Of a stretch of DNA of 64,000 nt, positions 1-6,719 are shown in pieces. Origin of the DNA: Paenisporosarcina antarctica. GTDB taxonomy: Bacteria; Bacillota; Bacilli; Bacillales_A; Planococcaceae. Position 1 is the first letter of the stretch, and the number at the start of each line of letters is the position of its first letter. The stretch spans positions 2,176,001-2,240,000 of the forward strand of contig NZ_CP038015.1 in assembly GCF_004367585.1 (NCBI RefSeq). Direction: 5' to 3'. The notes beneath the pieces were generated by a model that had not been told where the DNA came from, did no database searches, and saw only the letters and a program-made list of their open reading frames with translations. The position numbers and the translations under genes were made by a program.

Positions 1-841
1 AACTATAAAATGCCACAAGTTCTCCGACAGTCAATTGCCCACCCATAACAAGGAATCCTCCATAGCCGAATAAAAAGACAATGCTAATATTACCGAGAAA
101 CTCCATCACAGGAAAATATTTCGCCCAAATTTCAGCTGTGTATAAATAACGACCTTTATAATCACTATTTGACTCATTAAACTTTCCAATTTGAAATGAT
201 TCACGTGAAAGTGACTTTACAGTATGGATGCCACTAATATTTTCTTGGACATTCGTGTTTAACTTTCCGAATGATTTTCGAATGTCTCGAAATGCAGGAT
301 GTACGAGTTTATCAAAACGAAACACCGCAACAATTAATAATGGCATCGCAGCCATGGAGACAAATGTTAATGAGACGGAATAGTAAAACATGACACATAA
401 CGACACGGATACAAGAAATATTAATCGAAATAACTCCACAAATCCGAATGATAAGAAGAAGCGAAAACCCTCGACGTCTGCAGTTAGTCGTGACATTAAG
501 TCACCCGTTTTCGCATTATCATAATACTTGAATGGTAAACGCTGTAATTTTGCATATAACGCATTTCGCAACTCGTAAACTGAACGTATCCCGAACATAT
601 CACCTGTATATTGTCCTATATACGTGGCAATTCCTTTAATAATCATTAGTACCATAAAAATTCCTGCTAGTGCCCAAGCTAAATCATATTGCTCTCCCTT
701 AATAACACGGTCAATCGTTTGTTGCAAAATGATGGGATACGCAACAGTGATCACCAACGTAATGAGAAGCATGAACAAGGACCAAAAGAATAAATGTTTA
801 TTTGGCCAGTAATATTCTTTCAATTTTTTGAAAGTTTCCAA
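1..841 (-). CDS. Multidrug-type ABC exporter, N-terminal transmembrane part (runs off the left edge)
   Basis: About 280 codons are visible and the frame stays open to base 1, so the C-terminal half is outside the window. I chose the TTG at 839-841 because an AGGGGG ribosome binding site lies about 8 bases upstream. The protein begins METFKKLKEYYWPNK and then enters a long hydrophobic segment. It carries the cytoplasmic-loop signature of type IV exporters (YDNAKTGDLMSRLTADVE, near residues 105-120), followed by further membrane helices. This is the fused TMD-NBD half-transporter layout of the BmrA/YheH/LmrA family, which exports lipids or drugs as dimers. The ATPase domain would follow off the edge, so the substrate and partner cannot be judged. 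The family call is firm, the role is inferred. Confidence 0.85.
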   Translation of the reverse strand, partial: METFKKLKEYYWPNKHLFFWSLFMLLITLVITVAYPIILQQTIDRVIKGEQYDLAWALAGIFMVLMIIKGIATYIGQYTGDMFGIRSVYELRNALYAKLQRLPFKYYDNAKTGDLMSRLTADVEGFRFFLSFGFVELFRLIFLVSVSLCVMFYYSVSLTFVSMAAMPLLIVAVFRFDKLVHPAFRDIRKSFGKLNTNVQENISGIHTVKSLSRESFQIGKFNESNSDYKGRYLYTAEIWAKYFPVMEFLGNISIVFLFGYGGFLVMGGQLTVGELVAFYS

Positions 842-1061
842 GTTTTTTTCCCCCTAATCAAAAGACATAGTATTAAATATATCGGATTCCGAAATAAATG
901 ACTACCCCCTTTTGACTGATATTTCTCTTTAATCTAAATTTAAGGTGATTTACTTGGAAAATAGCTATTAATTATTTAGAGTTCACAGTAAAAATTAAAA
1001 GATATCAACGGTTTACTAGAAAGCAAATTTAGTTCTCTTTCCTTAAGTATATTTTCCCAAT

Positions 1062-1093
1062 AAAAAATACCACAACTCTAAGAATTGTGGTAT
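1062..1093 (-). terminator. Intrinsic terminator after ykuV
   Basis: Nine-base perfect stem (1067-1075 with 1085-1093) followed on the minus strand by a T run. It lies about 30 bases beyond the ykuV stop and ends the ykuU-ykuV transcript. Confidence 0.85.
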
Positions 1094-1122
1094 TGCAAAA
1101 CCTTATATATTTTCTAATACTA

Positions 1123-1575
1123 TTATGCGTTGCGCATTTCATCTAGTACACGATTAACACGTTTTTCAAGCATTTTCATACCACTTCCACCTGCTTGGAA
1201 GTGACGCAGTTGACCGTCTTTGTCGAACACGTAGTAAGCTGGTACATATTGATTGTCAAACTCATCTGTTAATTTCATCTCGTTATCAATGTATATCGGT
1301 TGCGTAATATCATGATGTAACGCGACTTTTTTTATTTCGTCTAAATCCATATCTTTTTCTGATCGTGGCATGTGAACAGCAATTACATTTAATTCGTCTT
1401 TGTATTGATCGCGAAAGGCATTGACCTCAGGCATTGCTTCTTTACAAAGTCCACAACTTACAGACCAGAAATGTATGAGTGTCGGTTTACTTCCGATTAA
1501 TTGGTTTCTTGAGACCTCTCCATTTAACCAAGTGGTTGCGCCTGTTAGGTTAGGCATAGGTGAACGTAATTTCAT
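1123..1575 (-). CDS. ykuV: YkuV-like thiol-disulfide oxidoreductase (thioredoxin fold)
   Basis: A 150-aa cytoplasmic thioredoxin-fold protein. The active site is Cys41-Gly-Leu-Cys44 within the motif FWSVSCGLCKEAMP, with the cis-proline near residue 112 (YVPAYYVF). Near-identity over remembered stretches (THFWS-like core, HMPRSE, GGSGMKMLEKRVNRVL) makes it the YkuV orthologue, a 148-aa reductase in B. subtilis. The start at 1575 is preferred over an upstream ATG at 1614 because AGGAGGAAG sits correctly before MKLRSPMPNL. It has no signal peptide or lipobox, unlike ResA or TlpA. It follows the peroxiredoxin gene ykuU, so it plausibly reduces that enzyme or related thiols; the pairing is inferred from context. 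The two genes are separated by a hairpin terminator. Confidence 0.93.
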   Translation of the reverse strand: MKLRSPMPNLTGATTWLNGEVSRNQLIGSKPTLIHFWSVSCGLCKEAMPEVNAFRDQYKDELNVIAVHMPRSEKDMDLDEIKKVALHHDITQPIYIDNEMKLTDEFDNQYVPAYYVFDKDGQLRHFQAGGSGMKMLEKRVNRVLDEMRNA

Positions 1576-1602
1576 CTTTCTTCCTCCTTTAAGCTTAAAA
1601 GT

Positions 1603-1635
1603 AAAAATCCCCACAGCGTATCGTATGCGTGGGGA
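1603..1635 (-). terminator. Terminator or attenuator between ykuU and ykuV
   Basis: On the minus strand a CCCCAC/GTGGGG stem extended by a second GCGTA/TATGC-type helix is followed by TTTTT. It lies inside the ykuU-ykuV gap just upstream of the ykuV ribosome binding site. It should lower ykuV expression relative to ykuU unless ykuV has its own promoter. Confidence 0.75.
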
Positions 1636-1689
1636 ATCTTTGATGTCTAATTAAAAATAGTATTCACAGTCTATTTTTGAAATGCAAAA

Positions 1690-2232
1690 TTACAGTGTTT
1701 TTTGACCTGGGCGCCAGTTTGCTGGACAAAGACCACCAGTTTGAAGGGCTTGTAATACACGTAGAGTTTCATCTACATCACGGCCAATATTGTTATGGAA
1801 CACAGTTTGATATTGCATTTCACCTTCAGGATTGACGATGAATAGTCCACGAAGCGCAATTCCTTCTTCTTCAATTAACACACCATATTCACGAGAAATT
1901 TGGTGATTTGTATCTGCTGCTAATGGATATTTAAGTTCGCCTAATCCATTATCTTCACGAGCTGTGTTAATCCAAGCTAAGTGTGTGTGAATAGTATCAG
2001 TTGAAACCGCAATGATTTCAGTATCTAAATCTTCGAATTCGTCAAAACGATCTGACATCGCAGTTATTTCAGTTGGACATACAAACGTGAAATCCATTGG
2101 ATAAAAGAACAATACTGTCCATTTATCTTGTTTCATATTTTCTTCCAAGCTTACTTTGCCGAAAGACTTATCTGCTAGCACTGCTTCCATTGTAAAACGG
2201 GGTGCTTGTTTACCTACCATACGTTCAGTCAT
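1690..2232 (-). CDS. ykuU: 2-Cys peroxiredoxin YkuU
   Basis: A 180-aa typical 2-Cys peroxiredoxin (AhpC/TSA family) that reduces H2O2 and organic or peroxynitrous peroxides in the cytoplasm. The peroxidatic Cys52 is in DFTFVCPTE and the resolving Cys169 is in TGGLCPANW. The length equals B. subtilis YkuU, and remembered sequence matches almost throughout (VSTDTIHTHLAWIN, FHNNIGRDVDETLRVLQALQ). The start is supported by TTGGAGG eight bases upstream. It is first in a short operon with ykuV, a thioredoxin-like protein that is a reasonable reductant. The GGLG motif associated with over-oxidation-sensitive eukaryotic enzymes is not evident. Confidence 0.97.
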   Translation of the reverse strand: MTERMVGKQAPRFTMEAVLADKSFGKVSLEENMKQDKWTVLFFYPMDFTFVCPTEITAMSDRFDEFEDLDTEIIAVSTDTIHTHLAWINTAREDNGLGELKYPLAADTNHQISREYGVLIEEEGIALRGLFIVNPEGEMQYQTVFHNNIGRDVDETLRVLQALQTGGLCPANWRPGQKTL

Positions 2233-2412
2233 GTGAAAACCTCCAAGATTTTAATTTACCAACGATTTATATTCGTATTAGCACAATTTCTAGAATAACA
2301 AAATCTTACCTGCAAATCAATTCAGCGGTATTAGACAATACCAGGTAAATAGTCTTTTCGTCCAAATCGTGTCTATTAGTTAGTATGGATTGTTTTCAAG
2401 AATTATATTCTT

Positions 2413-2458
2413 AAAAAAAAGACCTAATCGGCCTTATGATAAAGGTCGCTTAGGTCTT
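2413..2458 (-). terminator. Terminator whose stem includes the end of the Cys-rich gene
   Basis: A nine-base stem (2419-2427 with 2450-2458) with an inner GGCC-type helix and eight T residues on the minus strand. The stop codon (2434-2436) and the last codons lie within the hairpin itself, so translation of the end of the gene overlaps the terminator. Confidence 0.85.
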
Positions 2459-2700
2459 AACTCACAATATTCGCAAGTGGGATCTGTACATGCCTCTTCT
2501 CTCCAAGCATTGCAAGGCTCACAGTAACAAGCATCGAATTCTTTATGATAAGACAAAGGTTCAAAACAGTCATTGCAGTAATCCATGAGTTCGTCAATTG
2601 CAATAACACGATCATCAACTAGTAAAAATGTTCCTTCTATTTGTTTCTTTTTATGTTTTCGTACTTTTGGATCTAAAAATAACATCATCGTTTTACCCAA
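2434..2700 (-). CDS. Cysteine-rich small protein, probable zinc-binding (unknown function)
   Basis: I do not recognise a family. From the TTG at 2700, which has AGAAGGAG eight bases upstream, the protein has 88 residues; an in-frame ATG at 2733 lacks such a site. Residues 7-35 are mixed basic and hydrophobic (LDPKVRKHKKKQIEGTFLLVDDRVIAIDE). The C-terminal half holds eight cysteines in three clusters: C42-x2-C45, C58-x-C60-x2-C63 and C71-x4-C76-x2-C79. That spacing suggests one or two structural zinc sites. It has no signal peptide. It stands alone between ykuU and a divergent efflux pump. Its terminator overlaps its 3' end, a sign that the gene is genuine. Confidence 0.7.
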   Translation of the reverse strand: MGKTMMLFLDPKVRKHKKKQIEGTFLLVDDRVIAIDELMDYCNDCFEPLSYHKEFDACYCEPCNAWREEACTDPTCEYCELRPKRPLS

Positions 2701-2980
2701 TACCGTCACTCCTTCTAATCTTAATGGTACCATATAAATCGGTTAGAAAAATGGAAAAGGCTTTGAAAATGATTCATCTGTCAAAAGCGTGATTACATGT
2801 TCTTTCATTTCAATAGGTAAAATCCATAAGAGATATAATAAGATATTCCGGAATTTCTAAATAAATCACATTTGCAATAAATCAGATAATATATCGGCAG
2901 GTTTAATGAATGGCTTTTCTTTAGTTTTGTGTTAAAATTTAGAGACTCGAAACAGTTAGAGATAGAAAGTAGGATGTAAA

Positions 2981-4168
2981 ATGGCGAGTAAGTCTAATCG
3001 CTTTGCATTATATGTGTTAATGTTCAACATGTTTATTGCAATGTCAGGAATCGGACTAATAATACCGATTATGCCCGAATACCTTGGAACGTTTGGTGTT
3101 GCTGGACAAGCACTTGGATTTTTAATTGCCATGTTTGCTTTTTCTCAATTTCTTTTCTCACCACTTGCTGGTGATTTATCAGATAAATTTGGCCGCAAGA
3201 AATTAATTATTATAGGTCTCATTATTTTCGGTTTATCTCAATTGATGTTTGGGGCAGCTACAGAACTTTGGATGTTATTTTTAGCTCGCTTTTTTAGTGG
3301 TGTAGGTGCTGCCTTCCTCATTCCTCCAATGATGGCGTTTGTTGCTGATATTACAACTGAGGACGAACGTGGCAAGGGGATGGGATTACTCGGTGCTTCA
3401 ATGTCTCTCGGGTTTATGATTGGTCCTGCAATAGGTGCTTTACTAGCAGAAGTTAGCATTCATTTTCCTTTTTACTTCGCAACTGGTGCATCTTTAGTTG
3501 CAGCAGCAATCTCCATGTTTGTTCTTCCAAACACTAGGCCTGCAGTCGTCAAAACGAGTATGCCAATCAAACGTGAAAATTTGTTAAATCAAATGAAACG
3601 ATCAACGACAACTCCATACTTTGTCATGTTAATTGTTGTACTAGTTTTCTCCTTTGGTCTCTCAAATTTTCAAGCAACGATTTCATTGTATGTTGATAAA
3701 AAATATGGATTTACACCTGGTGAAATTGCTGCCTTAATTACAGTAGGCGGTTTTGCAGGTGTAATAGTCCAAACGTTTGTCATTAATAAATTGTTTAAGC
3801 GTTTTGGCGAAATAAAAGTCATTTTAGTGAATTTACTTGTTTCTGCTCTTGCAATGATTTCTGTTCTTTTTGTGGATGGTTTCTGGCCAATTTTAATCGT
3901 CTCAAGCGTTTTCTTTACAGCCGCTTCATTACTAAGACCCGCAGTGAATACGTTGATTTCAAAACAAGCTGGCAATGAACAAGGGTTTGCAGCAGGTATG
4001 AACAATGCATATATGAGTTTAGGCAATATGGTGGGACCAGCTCTTGCCGGAATCCTATTTGACATCAATATGAGTTTCCCTTATATCGCAGGTACGTTGA
4101 TCTTAGTCATTTGTTTCTTTATTGCCACTTTATCTTATAGAAAATCAACAATCCCAATTCCATTGTAA
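2981..4168 (+). CDS. MFS multidrug efflux pump, Bmr/Blt/NorA-like (DHA1 family)
   Basis: A 395-aa, 12-helix major facilitator that would exchange protons for amphipathic drugs at the cytoplasmic membrane. Motif A is GDLSDKFGRKK (residues 64-74), in the loop between helices 2 and 3. The antiporter motif C is in helix 5 (GASMSLGFMIGPAIG, residues 138-152). The N-terminal phrase GIGLIIPIMPEY is typical of Bmr, Blt and NorA. The ATG follows a purine-rich TAGAAAGTAGG stretch, a weak but usable ribosome binding site. It is a single-gene unit ended by a strong bidirectional terminator. No regulator gene is adjacent, unlike bmrR or bltR. Drug specificity cannot be read from the sequence. Confidence 0.9.
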   Translation: MASKSNRFALYVLMFNMFIAMSGIGLIIPIMPEYLGTFGVAGQALGFLIAMFAFSQFLFSPLAGDLSDKFGRKKLIIIGLIIFGLSQLMFGAATELWMLFLARFFSGVGAAFLIPPMMAFVADITTEDERGKGMGLLGASMSLGFMIGPAIGALLAEVSIHFPFYFATGASLVAAAISMFVLPNTRPAVVKTSMPIKRENLLNQMKRSTTTPYFVMLIVVLVFSFGLSNFQATISLYVDKKYGFTPGEIAALITVGGFAGVIVQTFVINKLFKRFGEIKVILVNLLVSALAMISVLFVDGFWPILIVSSVFFTAASLLRPAVNTLISKQAGNEQGFAAGMNNAYMSLGNMVGPALAGILFDINMSFPYIAGTLILVICFFIATLSYRKSTIPIPL

Positions 4169-4211
4169 AAAGGTTGTTCCTAGAAGTGTAAACTTCTGGA
4201 ACAACCTTTTT
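4167..4211. terminator. Bidirectional terminator between convergent genes
   Basis: A perfect 13-base stem (AGGTTGTTCC core) with A/T runs on both sides serves the MFS gene on the plus strand and the decayed VWA locus on the minus strand. Confidence 0.9.
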
Positions 4212-4928
4212 AGCGTTTCTTCTTCCTTTTTAAAATCTGAGCTACATTCGTTTCATTGGTAGTTGAAAGTTGCTCAGGTCTATCTCGTTTCCATTTACGT
4301 GAGAGCATTCGCCAACCAAATCGTCTTAGCGTAATATCAACAAAAAACAGGAGCATGGCAATTAGAACTAGCCATTTTTGTACGCTCTTACTCTCTGAGC
4401 TTTTATAATCTATATCACGCATGGCTTGTTCAGGATTTGATATGACTTGACCACCTGTCCGACTGGCGATATTTTGCAACAGCGCTTTATTTGGTGGCTG
4501 AATTTTATACTCTTCACTATATGGGATCGAGATACCAGCTTGATACATACTATTTTGTTCATTTGAAATTCTTAGGAAAATCAGGCCTGGATCTGCATCA
4601 AATGAAACTCGGCTTTTACCAGGAGCAACAGGCTCAGATAAAGTGTCAATTTCTTCTCCCACTTCATTGACAGCCACAATGTCTAAATATGCCAAGTCTA
4701 GGCCGGTAAATTTCAGTTCCTCCACCGAGCGATATAGACAATATTTTTTCTACTGCTTGTTCTTTATTTGTTAATGTTTTAGCTTCGATTATTTCCCAAG
4801 GTTTATCATCAAAGGCAATAAAGCCAAGCGTATCGTCTTCACGTTTGTGTGACTCGAAAAATATGTTCGCTAATTAATCTTCGATGAACATTTTTTACAG
4901 ACGCTATTATATGATCTCGGCTGTTCAT
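4210..4928 (-). pseudogene. Decayed VWA-domain membrane protein fused to the first codons of a lost gene
   Basis: Three pieces are visible. Bases 4928 to about 4840 start with a good AGGAGGGG ribosome binding site and read MNSRDHIIASVKNVHRR before a TGA about 29 codons in. A second frame then reads DDTLGFIAFDDKPWEI and ends SLGGGTEIY, which looks like the middle of a von Willebrand A domain with its GTEIY MIDAS loop. A third frame (4725-4210, 171 codons) reads a beta-rich C-terminal region, one membrane helix (WLVLIAMLLFFVDITLRRFG) and a basic tail. Together they look like successive deletions in a MoxR-DUF58-VWA type run of genes, leaving the ends of two. It begins 13 bases after the ABC permease stop, so it is the 3' end of that operon. 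The identity of the first piece is uncertain. Confidence 0.75.
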
Positions 4929-4941
4929 GTCCTACCCCTCC

Positions 4942-5787
4942 TTATTTTGGTCGATTCATATTAACACGTAATTTCTTAATAGAAATTGTAATGGCTGTTG
5001 CTGCTAATACTACATAAAAAATAGTGAATCCTGCCCATACCGGAAAATCAATTTGCGTCAATTCAGTTACAAATTCCTCAGTTGTTGGATTTAATAAAGT
5101 GAAAATTAGAATACCCGGATTAATACTTGCCCAAAAATGAGCTATTGGGGATGGACTTTGTATGGCTCCAGTACCCATCATGTTTACTTGTACAGTGATC
5201 ATAAAGAAAAAAGCAGTAACGATTGATAAGAAAATCATCGTCCCATACGTCGCTATCATTGCGACAATTGTTTTCCTAGTGATGGTAGAGAACATGACAC
5301 CTATGCTTCCAACGGTAATCATCGTTAAAAGAAAGAATAAAAATATTAAACCTAATTGACTGGGAGATATGCCTCCAAATAAGAAAACTAAACTATATAT
5401 TGGTAATCCGGCAACTAACATTAGCAACAAAAATGCAATAGATGAAGACAATTTACCAAGAATAATCTGCATTGAGCTTTGAGAAGTTGTTAATAACATG
5501 TTCAACGTTTGTTTTTCTCTTTCCGTACTGATTGTCCCTGCTGTTAAGCCAGGCGTAATAAACAAGATAAGACCTAACTGAATATACGTTAATAAGCCAA
5601 ATAAGATAAAACTTTGGTCTGGTTTAAAAAAGCCCGTACCGCTAAACGAAGTTGTTAAAAAGATAAAGCCGAAAACGAAAATGCTCATAGCAATTAAATA
5701 AAACAAAATACCTGTAAAACTTTTAAGCGACCTGAAGCGGAGCTTTACTTCTTTAACGAGAACAGGGTTATTTACATTGACTCTCAT
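4942..5787 (-). CDS. ABC-2 type permease
   Basis: A 281-aa integral membrane protein with about six helices. An amphipathic N-terminal stretch (VNNPVLVKEVKLRFRS) precedes helix 1, as in GldF/NatB-like and CcmB-like permeases. The motif STEREKQTLNMLLTT (residues about 88-102) is the conserved coupling region that contacts the ATPase in ABC-2 transporters. The gene overlaps the upstream ATPase by four bases (ATGA), implying translational coupling and a two-component complex. The substrate is unknown. The downstream VWA remnant and the upstream secreted-domain protein resemble gliding/GldG-like or envelope-assembly clusters found across Bacillales, but that is inference. Confidence 0.88.
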   Translation of the reverse strand: MRVNVNNPVLVKEVKLRFRSLKSFTGILFYLIAMSIFVFGFIFLTTSFSGTGFFKPDQSFILFGLLTYIQLGLILFITPGLTAGTISTEREKQTLNMLLTTSQSSMQIILGKLSSSIAFLLLMLVAGLPIYSLVFLFGGISPSQLGLIFLFFLLTMITVGSIGVMFSTITRKTIVAMIATYGTMIFLSIVTAFFFMITVQVNMMGTGAIQSPSPIAHFWASINPGILIFTLLNPTTEEFVTELTQIDFPVWAGFTIFYVVLAATAITISIKKLRVNMNRPK

Positions 5788-6719
5788 ACAGTCTCCACTC
5801 CTTTTGTAATTTCCATAAAGACATCTTCTAAATCAGTTTCTTGTTCAGCAAATGATAAAATCGACAAGCCCTCTTCTAAGGCATGTTTTAATAAACGCAT
5901 TTGATCATCTTCTGTACCACGATATTTAAATGTGATTATATGTTTTTCAGGAAACTCTTCAATCCCCGTTACAAAAGGGTCTTCTTCAAAGTATCCCGCT
6001 GCTCGAGTTGTTAACCCTTTTAGTTTGACAGTAATAAGCCGCTCTCCTTTTAGTTGCGCTTGTATATCTGAAACCGAGCCGTGAGCGATAAGCTTTCCAC
6101 CATCAATGACACCAATTTCATCACACATTTCTGCAAGCTCTGGCAAAATATGAGAAGAGATTAGAATAGTTTTACCCATTCCTTTTAATTGTTTTAATAT
6201 TTCACGCATCTCTACACGAGCACGAGGATCCAAACCTGATGCGGGTTCGTCCAAAATCAATACTTTAGGATCATGAATTAAAGCACGAGCTAAACACAAA
6301 CGTTGTTTCATCCCTCTGGAGAGTAAATCTACATACTCATATCGTTTATGAGACAAGTTTACAAGTTCTAATAGTTGTGGAATGAGTTCTGCTCTTTTGT
6401 CCACGGAAATCCCGTAACTAGCACCATAAAAGTCCAAGTATTCATCTGCTTTTAATTGATCATATACTCCAAAAAAGTCAGGCATATAACCGATTTGTTT
6501 ACGTACTTCATGCGGCTCAGTTTTAATACTTTTCCCGTTGATAAACGCATCGCCGGCTGTCGGTTGTAAAAGTGTAGCAAGTATTGAAAATGTCGTGGAT
6601 TTGCCAGCTCCGTTGGCACCTACAAATCCAAAAACAGTCCCTTCACTTAAAGTTAAATTTAAGTCATCCAATGCATAAAATGCACCATATTTTTTGGTAA
6701 GTCCTTTAATTTCAATCAT
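5784..6719 (-). CDS. ABC transporter ATP-binding protein
   Basis: A 311-aa ATPase with Walker A GANGAGKST (residues 34-42), an LSRGM signature around 133-138 and Walker B VLILDEP (153-159) followed by an ASGLDP D-loop. A C-terminal extension of about 90 residues follows the ABC domain, as in NatA/GldA-type drug, antibiotic or sodium exporters. It overlaps both neighbours by four bases: the 806-aa membrane protein upstream and the permease downstream. The three were therefore probably made together and form one transporter. No catalytic residue is missing, so the ATPase looks functional although the last gene of the operon is decayed. Confidence 0.93.
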   Translation of the reverse strand: MIEIKGLTKKYGAFYALDDLNLTLSEGTVFGFVGANGAGKSTTFSILATLLQPTAGDAFINGKSIKTEPHEVRKQIGYMPDFFGVYDQLKADEYLDFYGASYGISVDKRAELIPQLLELVNLSHKRYEYVDLLSRGMKQRLCLARALIHDPKVLILDEPASGLDPRARVEMREILKQLKGMGKTILISSHILPELAEMCDEIGVIDGGKLIAHGSVSDIQAQLKGERLITVKLKGLTTRAAGYFEEDPFVTGIEEFPEKHIITFKYRGTEDDQMRLLKHALEEGLSILSFAEQETDLEDVFMEITKGVETV

